From Bartonella sp. WD16.2 (GTDB taxonomy: Bacteria > Pseudomonadota > Alphaproteobacteria > Rhizobiales > Rhizobiaceae), in contig NZ_CP019781.1 in the NCBI RefSeq assembly GCF_002022505.1, forward strand, positions 1,511,501 through 1,575,500: DNA of 64,000 bases, in the 5' to 3' direction. Below, piece by piece: positions 1 through 9,572 of this stretch. How positions within the stretch are numbered: the stretch's first letter is position 1; every line of letters begins with the position of its first letter. Both the position numbers and the translations under genes were made by a program. The notes beneath the pieces were generated by a model. It searched no databases and had not been told where the DNA came from. It was given only the letters and a program-made list of their open reading frames with translations.

Positions 1-226
1 AACTCTCACAAATAGAATCAAGCGTTTGAACTTGTTCTTTTGTTGAAAAAAATGGGCTTTGTATTAAGCGCTTTAAATCTGTATTGCGATTCAAAATATC
101 TAAAAAAGACGTAAATGCCTTTTCAAAGTCTTTTACATAGCCTGCTTCTTGAACCAAATCAAAAAGCGCTTGCGCATAACGTCGGCTCGCTAATGGCAAC
201 GGCATACGAGAAAATGAATCCGACAC
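1..226 (-). CDS. atpH: ATP synthase F1 delta subunit, N-terminal part
   Basis: Delta subunit of the F1Fo ATP synthase, which links the F1 head to the peripheral stalk at the inner membrane. Only the first 75 codons are present; the rest lies beyond the window edge. The minus-strand translation begins VSDSFSRMPLPLASRRYAQA and continues with ALFDLV and a stretch ending in STKEQVQTL, typical of the OSCP/delta N-terminal helical domain. I chose the GTG start because a purine-rich site (GAGGCGAGG) lies just upstream and the family N-terminus begins here. It is the first gene of the expected atpHAGDC operon, which would continue outside the window. The roughly 185 bp upstream is probably its promoter region, but I could not assign clear -35/-10 boxes. 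Confidence 0.88.
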   Translation of the reverse strand, partial: MSDSFSRMPLPLASRRYAQALFDLVQEAGYVKDFEKAFTSFLDILNRNTDLKRLIQSPFFSTKEQVQTLDSICES

Positions 227-411
227 GAAACCTCGCCTCTTTCCTTTTAGCGATTCTTTAATCTTGATCAAACAAAATGGATCAAATATCTCAAATTTTA
301 AGAATCTTCTTCTTGAAATTCAGAATGAACAAATTTCTTCACTCCTAGCATAGACACAATCGACTCGCAACACCACAAAGCAACGCTTTTTGAAAATTTT
401 AAATGAAATAT

Positions 412-1077
412 TTACAATACCTCCGGAAAATGCTCTTCTAAATCGCTATCAGGTCCACATTTTTCTCTCAAGCCCTGTTTGATGTCTTCAGACATATTTT
501 TCAACTGGTTCATATGATTCATATCTGCATCATGAAAAGTATCAAACACTAAAGCAGCAATATCAGCCCCAAATTTAGACAACAATACATCTACTTTTAA
601 ATTCTCATCTGTCAAAAAAGCTTCCACCACATTTGCAGAAAGGTTGAGTATATAAGCCTTTTCCATCAATTTGCGATGGGTGTGTAAATGCTCTAAAATT
701 TGTGCTGTCATCACACCCTCCCTCTTTGTTCCATTAAGACTCAACTCCTTATTAAAAGCCATAATATTTTGCTCAAGCACCGTGTCATAAAAGGCTGCAT
801 ATTGATAAATCAATTGGCGTGAATGCACCACAGGAAAACCACAAAGAGACTGCATTGTTTGTTGTGGAGAAGTAATCATTGGTTGAAAAATTTTTTCGCT
901 TTCTTTCATTAAGCGATAGGCAAAAACAAAAACTGTTGCATCGATGCTTTGCATTTCTTTTATTTCATTGCTTTTAATCACATCTGTAACCGATGATTGG
1001 ATAACTGATGACTGTGCTCCTACTCCTCCTAAAAGCCAAGCAACAATAAAAACCACAAACCTCATCATTTTTTTCAA
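412..1077 (-). CDS. Predicted secreted protein of unknown function
   Basis: I do not recognise this 221-residue protein. It starts with two lysines and a hydrophobic stretch (about residues 5-20, FVVFIVAWLLGGVGAQS), which looks like a cleavable signal peptide with an Ala-rich cleavage site near residue 21. The mature part appears helical and charged and has only two cysteines (SLCGF near residue 79 and EKCGP near residue 207), which could form a disulfide in the periplasm. No transmembrane segment follows the signal. It lies between priA and atpH on the same strand, 63 bp after the priA stop. I assign no function. It could be a lineage-specific periplasmic protein. Confidence 0.6.
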   Translation of the reverse strand: MKKMMRFVVFIVAWLLGGVGAQSSVIQSSVTDVIKSNEIKEMQSIDATVFVFAYRLMKESEKIFQPMITSPQQTMQSLCGFPVVHSRQLIYQYAAFYDTVLEQNIMAFNKELSLNGTKREGVMTAQILEHLHTHRKLMEKAYILNLSANVVEAFLTDENLKVDVLLSKFGADIAALVFDTFHDADMNHMNQLKNMSEDIKQGLREKCGPDSDLEEHFPEVL

Positions 1078-1140
1078 AACTACCTTCTCTCAAACAATAT
1101 TTTTTTCAACAAACATATTCACTTTTTATTGCTTTATTTT

Positions 1141-3342
1141 TTAAAGAAAACTTTGTGGATCAATGTCAATTTGAACTTGAACTGAACCAGGTCTTTTGGG
1201 TGCATTTGCAATCATTTCACGAATAAATCCTTGCATATCAAACGAACGCTGCCCGTGCAGCAAAAGTCGAAAACGATATCGCCCACGCACAAGTGCCAGT
1301 TGTGCTTCTGCTGGCCCCATCAGTGATACACCCTGTACTGTTGGTGCAACCTGACGTAACACGCGTGCATAATTTTCTGCAGCCTTGCGTTCCTTTGAAG
1401 ATACAATTAAAGATGCAAGCCGTCCATAAGGCGGTAAATGATAATGCTGACGTGTGGCAATCTCGCGCGTATAAAAATTCTCGCGTTGTTGCGAAAGCAA
1501 TGCCTGTATGACCGGATGATCTGGTTGATAGGTTTGCAACAATCCTAAACTTTCCAACCCCATACGCCCAGCCCTTCCTGTAACTTGTGATAAAAGCTGA
1601 AAAGTGCGTTCACTTGCCCGTAAATCACCATTAGCAAGACCAAGATCAGCATCAATCACCCCAACCAGAGAAAGACCAGGGAAATGATGTCCCTTAGCCA
1701 CCAACTGTGTCCCAATAATAATATCCACATCCTTGTTTGCAATTGCTGCTAATTCTCGTCGCAACTGTCCTATTCCACCTTTTAAATCCGTTGACAAAAT
1801 CAGCAAACGCGCCTGTGGGAAAAGTTCGCGTACCTCCTCTGCAATCCTTTCCACCCCCGGGCCACAAGCAACAAGATGATCAAGCGTCCCACATTCAGGA
1901 CACGCCTCTGGAATAGCCTCATAATAACCACAATGATGACATTTAAGTTGACCATACAAACGGTGTTCAACCAACCAACTTGAGCAATTGATACAATGAA
2001 AACGATGCCCACAAACCCGACACAATGTTAAAGGTGCATAACCTCGCCTGTTGAGAAAAAGAAGAGCCTGCTCTCCTTTGTCCATAGTTTGTCTTAGAGC
2101 ATGTTCAAGAACAGAAGAAATAAAGCGCCCTTTTTCTACCCCCCCTTTGCGCATATCCACCACTTGTAAGTGTGGTAGTGCAGCTGCCTGGAAACGCGAG
2201 GACAAAGCAATCCGCTGATAACGCCCCCACAAAACATTGACCTGGCTTTCAATTGAAGGTGTGGCCGAAGATAAAATAATAGGGCACTTTTCAAAAGAAC
2301 CCCGTGCCACAGCCATATCACGCGCATGATAAAAAATACGTTCTTCTTGTTTGTAAGATCCATCATGTTCTTCATCAACAACAATCAAACCAAGATCTTG
2401 AAATGGCAAGAAAAGTGCTGAACGTGCACCCGCAACAACCCGCACTTGCCCTTCTGCAACTTGCCGCCACACACGTTCACGACGACGCGGTGTCAAATCT
2501 GAATGCCACTCAACCGCTGATGTTCCAAAACGCGCATGAAAACGATCTAAAAACTGCTGTGTCAAAGCAATTTCTGGCAATAAAATCAAAACCTGCTTGC
2601 CACACGTTAATGCTTGAGCCACAGCTTCAAAATAAACTTCCGTCTTACCTGACCCAGTAACCCCATCAAGCAAAAAAACTTGAAATTGAGAAGACAAAAC
2701 ACCCTCTCGCAGAAGAGCTGCTGCCGATTTTTGTTCCTCCTCCAAAACAGGCACACAAAAATCAGGATCCGGCATCGCCACAAGTGGAAGAGCTGGCATC
2801 ATCACTTCTTCAAAAACCCCAAGCCCTTTTAACCCCTCAACAACAGAGACAGAAGTCCCCGCTGCTTGAGCAAGACCAGAGTGTGTCCACACCAATCCCT
2901 CACGCGCCACCTCTAAAACCCGTGAACGTGCTGGTGTTAAACGGCCAACATTGCCCCCACAATAACGCAAACCTAAAGTTTGTGCTTCCGGCTCTAATGC
3001 TGTTGGCACACGTAAAACTAATCGTGCAACAAAACCAAAAGGCGTCATTGTATAGTGACTAACAAAACGCAAAAATGCGATCATTTCAGCCTTTAATGGT
3101 GGACAATCAAAAACATGCGTAATCAAACGCAATTTTTCACGTTCTATAGAAACAAATCCCTGTCCATCTTTATCTTCTGTCTGCTCATCAACGGCCACCA
3201 CAAAACCACAAACCTCACGCCCCATCACAGGAACACGAACAAAAGACCCAATCTCTACTCCCATAGAAGGAGGAACCTCATAGCTATAAGCATGGGGAAC
3301 AGGAAGTGGCACCAAAACCGAAACAATCTTTATTTCTGTCAC
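1141..3342 (-). CDS. priA: Primosomal replication-restart helicase PriA
   Basis: Superfamily 2 DNA helicase that recognises stalled forks and reloads the replisome. The 733-residue length is normal. An N-terminal 3'-DNA-binding domain is followed by a Walker A motif (GVTGSGKTE, about residue 227), a DEEH box (VVDEEHD, about 322) and helicase motifs IV-VI. A cysteine cluster of CxxC pairs around residues 440-490 (CRVC, CINC, CHHC, CPEC) binds zinc. The chosen ATG gives the usual start MTEIKIVSVLVPLPV. It is transcribed toward the secreted unknown and atpH. Immediately upstream lie the decayed recombinase and transaldolase remnants, on the opposite strand. Confidence 0.96.
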   Translation of the reverse strand: MTEIKIVSVLVPLPVPHAYSYEVPPSMGVEIGSFVRVPVMGREVCGFVVAVDEQTEDKDGQGFVSIEREKLRLITHVFDCPPLKAEMIAFLRFVSHYTMTPFGFVARLVLRVPTALEPEAQTLGLRYCGGNVGRLTPARSRVLEVAREGLVWTHSGLAQAAGTSVSVVEGLKGLGVFEEVMMPALPLVAMPDPDFCVPVLEEEQKSAAALLREGVLSSQFQVFLLDGVTGSGKTEVYFEAVAQALTCGKQVLILLPEIALTQQFLDRFHARFGTSAVEWHSDLTPRRRERVWRQVAEGQVRVVAGARSALFLPFQDLGLIVVDEEHDGSYKQEERIFYHARDMAVARGSFEKCPIILSSATPSIESQVNVLWGRYQRIALSSRFQAAALPHLQVVDMRKGGVEKGRFISSVLEHALRQTMDKGEQALLFLNRRGYAPLTLCRVCGHRFHCINCSSWLVEHRLYGQLKCHHCGYYEAIPEACPECGTLDHLVACGPGVERIAEEVRELFPQARLLILSTDLKGGIGQLRRELAAIANKDVDIIIGTQLVAKGHHFPGLSLVGVIDADLGLANGDLRASERTFQLLSQVTGRAGRMGLESLGLLQTYQPDHPVIQALLSQQRENFYTREIATRQHYHLPPYGRLASLIVSSKERKAAENYARVLRQVAPTVQGVSLMGPAEAQLALVRGRYRFRLLLHGQRSFDMQGFIREMIANAPKRPGSVQVQIDIDPQSFL

Positions 3343-3424
3343 GTTTGATTTCCCCTTCTATACGGCATTTTCTTGGCATTGCATTGAGTTTAACAACTCT
3401 TGTCTTACTTTAACTTATTCTTCT

Positions 3425-3660
3425 TTGTCGCTTCCCCATACCAACAATAATCAACCAAATATCCCCATTCTATCCTCACTCAAGCCAACAGCCTTGCTAC
3501 TCAAAACAATCTTTTTTAAAACCATCAACCTCACCGCATCACTCAATTCCTCAAATCACACCTCGTTCTGCACCCACCTCTTAAAACTCTCTAATCTCTC
3601 AAAATCATCGCAACCTTGCCCACACACACGAAACTTTACAGGTCATTAAATACTTTATCT
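3425..3660 (+). pseudogene. Remnant of a XerC/XerD-type tyrosine recombinase
   Basis: A short open stretch reads IPILSSLKPTALLLKTIFF, then HTSFCTHLLK, then a segment with spaced L, Q, H residues. These match in order the catalytic-domain pieces of XerC/XerD: the RLVPLxxxVxxxxxxYLxxCP segment, the LRHSFATHLL box (HxxR motif) and the IQELLGHA box. The intact recombinase elsewhere in the window (HALRHSFATHLL) serves as internal comparison. Here the RH pair of the HxxR box is lost, about seven residues before it are missing, and the C-terminal part continues only by changing frame. The N-terminal half is absent because priA begins about 80 bp away on the other strand. This identification is inference from a short degenerate match. 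Confidence 0.4.
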
Positions 3661-3825
3661 TCTACTTTTTCTGTGGCACAAATTCCATAGCTCACTACAT
3701 AAAAATCAACCAACCTGCCTATCCTATTTGATTGCACTTAAACAAGTGCCCATAAAACAGAGACAAAGTGAAATCATCACAAGCTTTCAATGAAGAATTT
3801 TTTAAAAATCATGAAAGAGATTGAA

Positions 3826-4516
3826 AATGAAATTTTTTGTGGATAGCACCAACACTGAAAAAATCTAAGAACTACACTCTTTATTTACATAATTTACATT
3901 AAAGTGCACCACCACTAATTCCTTTTTATTTTAAAATTCAACGACATTTTTTAAGATGGTATCAAAATAACACCAAAACAATTTGTGCTCTCATTAAAAG
4001 GCCTGCCTTCCTTCAAATTACCGCAACAAAACTTGAAACTATCATGAAAGAAGCTGCCATTTTAACAAAAATTGTAGACACTAGTCTTCCAAACTTCCTT
4101 TAATATCTGTACCAAACCTTCCTTAAGGTTTGATAGATCAAAAACCTATAAAGCATTTACAATACAAGGATTTCAAAAAAATCTCACTTTATGTTTTTGC
4201 GCCACACAAAACGTTTTTACACTATGCAAACTTTGGCTTTCTACAAAATCAGAAAGCAACCTTTACTTCTCCCCTTTACTTCTACCTTCCCCTTTGTCAG
4301 AAAGCTTAATGATTGTACAATCAATGCTATAGAGCTGCTTTTATGAAATTTGCACCACTCATAAATAATACAAACTTAAATCACCCCCATCTGCATATTC
4401 ATCATGCAAAAAACAATATTAAGCAGTACAAATATAACCACCCATTTTTCAGAAATAATCTTGTGCTCAAACACCTGTAACTGATAAAGAGATTACAAAT
4501 ATTTTCAGTCAATTAG
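3826..4516 (+). pseudogene. Decayed small transaldolase / fructose-6-phosphate aldolase (tal/fsa type)
   Basis: The copy starts with an ATG reading MKFFVDSTNTEKI, then an in-frame TAA, then ELHSLFT. This matches the family start MKFFVDTAxxxEIxEL. In another frame from about 3990 comes ICALIKRPAFLQITATKLE followed by TIMKEAAILTKIVDT, matching the EICxxVxGPVSAEVTA region and the helix ending KLAKIA. From 4141 KTYKAFTIQGFQKNLTLCF matches the KACKALTxxGIxxNVTLCF strand. Near the end VTDKEITNIF matches the HPLTDKGLExFL tail. The order and spacing fit a ~217-residue transaldolase, but several stops and frame changes separate the pieces. A purine-rich site precedes the ATG. The gene is certainly non-functional and is flanked by the recombinase remnant and the lptE stop. 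Confidence 0.82.
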
Positions 4517-4610
4517 TATTTTTCAGCCCCCTTGAACAAACACCAACCAGACTTTAAGCTCAAATCAAACTTTAAATTATTATATGAATAAGCTATTGCA
4601 TGAAAAGAGC

Positions 4611-5234
4611 TTAAAGTTTTGCAAGATCCTTTGAAAGCAACATAAAAATCTGCTCAGCCAACTCTTCAGCTACACGCTTTTGCGCATTTTCTTCAGCTTG
4701 CACTGTCGCATATTCTTGACGAAATCGGTCAAAAGATGCACTTATGGCTCCTTTTCCTTGAGCAACAACAACATTGTTCATATCTCTTAACATATAAGAA
4801 GCCCTGCTTATCACTGTCCCAACAGAAGAACGCCCCATTCCATCTGGATCTTCATAAATCTCGACTTGCACAGATGTGTGTGTAGCAACCGATGTATGCA
4901 ACGATAATTGATAAACCGGAACTGAAGGTTTGCTTCCATTGCCATACATAAGAAACAGTAAACGATTGCGGACCATCTGACCAAAACGATCTGAAGGTTC
5001 CTCAACAACAACTGTGGCAAATTTTGCAGCAAGATCTGGAGAAACCACACCTGCATGCTTCCCATGCAAGGCAGTACCACCCGGTTGTGACCCCACCTGC
5101 GGCCCCATTTGTGATCCCACCTGTATCCCCCTTTGAACCTTTTGACGATAAAGAGGCTCAACGCTACACCCATAAAGAAGCATGAACAAACAACAAGCAA
5201 AACCAGCACAAAACACCCATTTAAATAACGACAT
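4611..5234 (-). CDS. lptE: LPS-assembly lipoprotein LptE
   Basis: Outer-membrane lipoprotein that plugs the LptD barrel and helps deliver lipopolysaccharide to the cell surface. The N-terminus has a hydrophobic signal ending in a lipobox (LLYGC), after which the mature protein starts with a lipidated cysteine followed by SVEPLYR, typical of alphaproteobacterial LptE. I chose the ATG giving MSLFKWVF because an AAAGG site lies upstream; this start overlaps the end of leuS by 14 bp, so the two are translationally coupled. Residues about 38-54 contain an imperfect eight-residue repeat (QVGSQ twice). In many Rhizobiales holA follows lptE; here the next DNA is the transaldolase pseudogene, so holA must be elsewhere. 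Confidence 0.82.
   Translation of the reverse strand: MSLFKWVFCAGFACCLFMLLYGCSVEPLYRQKVQRGIQVGSQMGPQVGSQPGGTALHGKHAGVVSPDLAAKFATVVVEEPSDRFGQMVRNRLLFLMYGNGSKPSVPVYQLSLHTSVATHTSVQVEIYEDPDGMGRSSVGTVISRASYMLRDMNNVVVAQGKGAISASFDRFRQEYATVQAEENAQKRVAEELAEQIFMLLSKDLAKL
5085..5130 (-). repeat. Imperfect 24-bp tandem repeat inside lptE
   Basis: Two copies of a roughly 22-bp core sharing TTGTGA.CCCACCTG on the plus strand lie 24 bp apart. They encode the repeated peptide QVGSQ just after the lipidated N-terminus of LptE. The unit is a multiple of three, so copy-number change would not break the frame. Confidence 0.7.
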
Positions 5235-7851
5235 TGATAATCCTTTGTGGAACAATAATAATTTTCTTCACTGACTTTTCTACCAACTGCGCTTTAACAC
5301 ATTCAAGAGCCAAAACTGCCTCTTCAATTTCCTCTTTATTGGCTGTCACACAAAGGGTGATATCGCCACGTTTTTTACCATTAATCTGCACCGGCAAAGT
5401 AATAAACTCTTCAACTATCAATGCAGGGTCAAAAACAGGCCAGGAAAGCTCACAAATCAGTGTTTTCCCCCCAAAGGCAGCATGACATTCCTCTGCCAAA
5501 TGCGGCATGATAGGTGCAATCATTGCAAAGAAAAAATCCATTGCTTGGCGCAAAGCTGACTTCATCTCATCATCAATATTTTCCACCTTATTTAAAAATG
5601 GCGTCATTGTATTTAATAATTCATAAAGGCGCGCAACTGCCCGATTAAAGGCAAGCTTTTCTAAATCATCTTCCACAGCACAAAGCGTACGATGTGCTGC
5701 TTTTGAAAGCATCAAAGCCTCACCTTTGTGGCCTGTGCGCGGCTCAACTTCCTTTAAAACTGAGGCACTCAAAGCCACACAGCGCCAAATGCGTTGTACA
5801 AAGCGATGCGCTCCTTCAATTCCCGCTTCTGTCCAAATAACATCACGCTCAGGAGGAGAATCAGACAACATAAACCAGCGCACCGTATCTGCCCCATAAG
5901 AAGCAATAATATCATCAGGATCAATGATATTCTTTTTTGATTTCGACATTTTTTCAATTGAACCAATCGTCACATGACTCTGATCAGTCAATTTATAAGC
6001 CTGGCGCTTCCCATCTTTTTCAACAATTGAAACCTCTTCTGGTGCGACCCACCCTTGTTCATCTCGGTAGGTTTCATGGACAACCATGCCTTGCGTAAAC
6101 AACCCTTCAAAGGGCTCATCCACACTAACATGGCCAGAAAGCTTCATCGCACGCATAAAAAAACGTGCATATAAAAGATGTAAAATCGCATGTTCAATAC
6201 CACCAATATATTGCTGAACAGGCAACCACTGTGCCGTTGCTTGGCTGTCTGTTGGTTCTTGTGCTTGAGGTGTGATAAAACGCGCATAATACCAAGAAGA
6301 ATCCACAAATGTATCCATTGTATCGGTTTCGCGTTTTGCCAACTGGCCACAAGAAGGGCAAGTCACCTCTTGCCATTTTTCATGGCGTGTAAGAGGATTG
6401 CCAGGCTTATCAAAAGTCACATCATCAGGCAAGACAACTGGCAAATCAGCGCGTGCTACAGGAACCACCCCGCAAGTAGTGCAATGAACCATAGGAATCG
6501 GGCAACCCCAATACCGTTGACGCGAAATTCCCCAATCACGCAATCGAAATTGCACAGCTCTCTGCCCCTGAGGCTGACCATTTAAGACCTGTTCTTCAAG
6601 GCGTTTAGCAACCGCTTCAAAAGCCTCCTTCACCGTAAAACCATTCAAAAAGTCTGAATTAATCATGACTCCTTCACCACTGTAAGCTGTGTCAGAAATC
6701 GTAAAATCCTTGGCATCAGTATCTTTTGGCAAAACCACCGCTCGTACAGGAAGATTATATTTACGTGCAAAATCTAAATCCCTTTGATCATGAGCAGGAC
6801 ACCCAAAAATAGCACCTGTTCCATAATCCATGAATACAAAATTAGCGACATAGATAGGAATACGCACCGTTGCATCAAATGGATGAACAGCCAAAAGCTT
6901 TGTGCAAAATCCTTGTTTTTCAGCTGTTTCAAGTGCCGCAGTTGTCGTGCTACCGCACCGACAATTTTCAATAAAATCAGCAAGTTCTTTATCTTGTTGT
7001 GCGAGTGTCTGTGCAATCGGATGATCTATAGAAAGTGCTAAAAAAGATGCTCCAAATAAAGTATCTGGACGTGTTGAATAACAGACAACCTCATCAAATG
7101 CTTGGCATATATCATCAGCCATATTTGGCTTATCTAAAGCCCAACTAATCAAAAGCCCTTGTGACTTACCAATCCAGTTTTTTTGCATAATGCGGACTTT
7201 TTCTGGCCATTTATCAAGCCTTTCAAGCCCTGCTAACAAATCTTCACTAAAATCACTGATTTTAAAAAACCACTGCGTCAATTCTCGCTGTTCAACCAAA
7301 GCACCAGAACGCCAACCTCTTCCATCCACAACCTGCTCATTGGCTAAAACTGTGTGGTCAACGGGGTCCCAATTTACCTTGGCCACTTTACGTGCAATCA
7401 GTCCCTTTTCATAAAGGTCAAGGAAGATCATTTGTTGACGATGATAATATTCCACATCGCACGTTGCAAACTCACGCGACCAATCCAAAGAAAGCCCCAA
7501 TTGCTTCAATTGCCCACGCATAACTGCAATATTTTGATAGGTCCAAACTTTTGGATGCACCTTATTTTGCATAGCAGCATTTTCAGCTGGCATACCAAAA
7601 GCATCCCACCCCATGGGGTGCAGCACATTAAACCCTTTCGCACGTTTATAACGTGCAACAACATCTCCCATGGTATAATTGCGCACATGCCCCATATGAA
7701 TGCGCCCTGAAGGATAGGGGAACATCTCTAAAACGTAATATTTCTCACGCCCATCATCATGAGAGGTTTGAAAAATTTTTTTCTCATCCCAAACTGCTTG
7801 CCATTGTTGTTCGCGTACACGTGGATTATAGCGCTCAATTGTCATTCCCAT
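5221..7851 (-). CDS. leuS: Leucyl-tRNA synthetase
   Basis: Class I aminoacyl-tRNA synthetase that charges tRNA-Leu in the cytoplasm. The 876-residue length is normal for the bacterial enzyme. The HIGH-type signature appears as HMGH at residues 52-55 within [11 protein letters not shown], the editing (CP1) domain lies roughly at residues 220-420, and the KMSKS signature (EKMSKSKKN) is near residue 640. A C-terminal anticodon-binding helical domain and small terminal domain follow. Two closely spaced ATGs (MGMTIERYN) are possible starts; the difference is two residues. It is followed by the overlapping lptE and is divergent from yggS, with about 150 bp between them likely holding both promoters. 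Confidence 0.97.
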   Translation of the reverse strand: MGMTIERYNPRVREQQWQAVWDEKKIFQTSHDDGREKYYVLEMFPYPSGRIHMGHVRNYTMGDVVARYKRAKGFNVLHPMGWDAFGMPAENAAMQNKVHPKVWTYQNIAVMRGQLKQLGLSLDWSREFATCDVEYYHRQQMIFLDLYEKGLIARKVAKVNWDPVDHTVLANEQVVDGRGWRSGALVEQRELTQWFFKISDFSEDLLAGLERLDKWPEKVRIMQKNWIGKSQGLLISWALDKPNMADDICQAFDEVVCYSTRPDTLFGASFLALSIDHPIAQTLAQQDKELADFIENCRCGSTTTAALETAEKQGFCTKLLAVHPFDATVRIPIYVANFVFMDYGTGAIFGCPAHDQRDLDFARKYNLPVRAVVLPKDTDAKDFTISDTAYSGEGVMINSDFLNGFTVKEAFEAVAKRLEEQVLNGQPQGQRAVQFRLRDWGISRQRYWGCPIPMVHCTTCGVVPVARADLPVVLPDDVTFDKPGNPLTRHEKWQEVTCPSCGQLAKRETDTMDTFVDSSWYYARFITPQAQEPTDSQATAQWLPVQQYIGGIEHAILHLLYARFFMRAMKLSGHVSVDEPFEGLFTQGMVVHETYRDEQGWVAPEEVSIVEKDGKRQAYKLTDQSHVTIGSIEKMSKSKKNIIDPDDIIASYGADTVRWFMLSDSPPERDVIWTEAGIEGAHRFVQRIWRCVALSASVLKEVEPRTGHKGEALMLSKAAHRTLCAVEDDLEKLAFNRAVARLYELLNTMTPFLNKVENIDDEMKSALRQAMDFFFAMIAPIMPHLAEECHAAFGGKTLICELSWPVFDPALIVEEFITLPVQINGKKRGDITLCVTANKEEIEEAVLALECVKAQLVEKSVKKIIIVPQRIINVVI

Positions 7852-8004
7852 TATACTCTTTATACTCTTTACAAAATTAAACCAAAAAGCTTTGTAAATG
7901 CTTCACCATGGATTAAAGCTATCGTCAACCTCTTCAATAGAAATTTTAAAAGCTTTTATAAACAATGACTCAAGACTTTAAACAAAAAACAGGAACAACA
8001 AAAC

Positions 8005-8694
8005 ATGAGCACACTCAATGCTTCCCCCATTAATACTATTGATGCGTGGAAAAATCTTCAACAAGACATTGCCACAACATGTAAAGACTATCACCGCTCA
8101 TTAGAAAGTGTTGAGTTCATTGCTGTTTCAAAAACTGTTACTGCAGAACAAATTGTTCCACTGTTACAAGCAGGTCAATTACTCTTTGGTGAAAATCGTG
8201 TACAAGAAGCCACGCAAAAATGGCCTCACCTACGACAGCAATTTGAAGCTATAAAACTCCATCTTATCGGCCCTTTACAATCCAATAAAGTAGCAGAAGC
8301 TGTCAAAATTTTTGATGTTATTCAAACTGTCGACCGTGAAAAAATAGCTCAAAAATTATCTGAAGAAATGCACAGACAAAAAAAGTATCTTCCCTGTTAT
8401 GTTCAAGTCAATATCGGATTAGAACCACAAAAAAGTGGCATTCCACCACAAGAGGTGGCCGATTTTGTAACCCTATGCAAAGATCAATATGGGCTTGATA
8501 TTATAGGCCTGATGACAATTCCACCCGTTGAAGAAAATTCTGGCCCTTATTTTGCTTTTCTAGCTAAACTTGCAAAAAAAGCCGGTGTTTCAAAACTGTC
8601 TATGGGTATGTCAAATGACTTTAAAACCGCTCTTCAATTTGGTGCAAATGTCCTTCGTATTGGCACAGCTTTGTTTGGGCAACGTCCACTCTAA
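8005..8694 (+). CDS. YggS-family pyridoxal phosphate homeostasis protein
   Basis: A PLP-binding protein of the YggS/PROSC family, structurally related to the N-terminal barrel of alanine racemase. The family balances intracellular vitamin B6 pools and amino-acid metabolism and has no known enzymatic reaction. The 229-residue length is typical. The PLP lysine lies in FIAVSKTV near residue 47. Other family motifs are LLFGENRVQEA, the HLIGPLQSNK segment and the C-terminal SMGMSNDF followed by GTALFG. The gene is divergent from leuS and precedes ftsE by about 220 bp. The stop codon lies inside an 11-bp tandem duplication. Confidence 0.92.
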   Translation: MSTLNASPINTIDAWKNLQQDIATTCKDYHRSLESVEFIAVSKTVTAEQIVPLLQAGQLLFGENRVQEATQKWPHLRQQFEAIKLHLIGPLQSNKVAEAVKIFDVIQTVDREKIAQKLSEEMHRQKKYLPCYVQVNIGLEPQKSGIPPQEVADFVTLCKDQYGLDIIGLMTIPPVEENSGPYFAFLAKLAKKAGVSKLSMGMSNDFKTALQFGANVLRIGTALFGQRPL

Positions 8695-8710
8695 ACACCC
8701 TCTAAACACC
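8689..8710 (+). repeat. Perfect 11-bp tandem duplication at the yggS stop codon
   Basis: The unit CTCTAAACACC occurs twice in direct succession, and the yggS stop codon TAA falls in the first copy. It looks like a recent replication-slippage event with little effect on the protein. Confidence 0.75.
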
Positions 8711-8912
8711 CTTTTGCTTAAAAATTACATACCCCTTTTTCCAAAAAGCGGCTCATATATCCACTCTCAAATCACCAATCAATTAAAAAGAATGATAAAG
8801 AGAGCATTTAAAGAACAAAGAACATTGAGTGTACAAACTGAAAAAACTTGAAACTATTATAAAAAAAGTCAATGATAATGGCTTAAATTCAAAACAAAAG
8901 TGGTAATTTAGA

Positions 8913-9572
8913 GTGATTCGTTTTGAAAATGTCGGTTTGCGCTATGGGATGGGGCCTGAAATTCTCCATGATATAAGCTTTCACATTCCGCATGGATCAT
9001 TTCAATTTTTAACTGGAGCATCGGGCGCGGGTAAAACATCCTTGATGCGTCTTATGTTTCTAGCCCTCAAACCAACGCGCGGTCATATTGATCTGTTTGG
9101 AAGTGATACAGCCTTACTTAAACGACAAGAGCTTCCTGCTTTACGGCAACGCATTGGTGTCGTCTTTCAAGATTTTCGCTTACTTGACCATATGACAACT
9201 TATGAAAATGTCGCATTACCTCTACGCATTAAAGGACAAGAAGAAGCAACATATCGTAGTGAAGTAGAAGATCTTTTACAATGGGTTGGTCTTGGAAACC
9301 ATATTCATGCTTTACCACCTGTTCTTTCAGGTGGAGAAAAGCAAAGAGTAGCAATTGCACGCGCGCTCATTGATCAACCTGAAATCCTTCTTGCTGATGA
9401 ACCCACAGGAAATGTTGATTCACCTTTAGCAAAACGCCTTTTGCGCTTATTTATTGAATTAAATCGCTTTGGAACAGCTGTCGTCATTGCCACCCATGAT
9501 GTCACATTGATGGATCAAGTCGCAGCACGACGTATGATTCTTCATAATGGACGGATGACAATTTATGATTAA
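8913..9572 (+). CDS. ftsE: Cell-division ABC ATPase FtsE
   Basis: ATPase of the FtsEX complex at the division septum, which activates peptidoglycan hydrolysis. The 219-residue ATPase has Walker A (GASGAGKTS, about residue 36), signature LSGGEKQR and Walker B ILLADEPTGN. The GTG start gives MIRFENVGLRYG, the standard family N-terminus. The end overlaps the start of ftsX by 8 bp, consistent with co-translation. The FtsE assignment rests on this pairing and the sequence; a generic LolD-like ATPase is unlikely given the ftsX partner. Confidence 0.94.
   Translation: MIRFENVGLRYGMGPEILHDISFHIPHGSFQFLTGASGAGKTSLMRLMFLALKPTRGHIDLFGSDTALLKRQELPALRQRIGVVFQDFRLLDHMTTYENVALPLRIKGQEEATYRSEVEDLLQWVGLGNHIHALPPVLSGGEKQRVAIARALIDQPEILLADEPTGNVDSPLAKRLLRLFIELNRFGTAVVIATHDVTLMDQVAARRMILHNGRMTIYD

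Noticed and set aside
2304..2660. Long antisense frames inside priA, leuS, sdhA and others
   Set aside because: They lie wholly within strongly supported genes, carry no recognisable motif and arise from codon bias.
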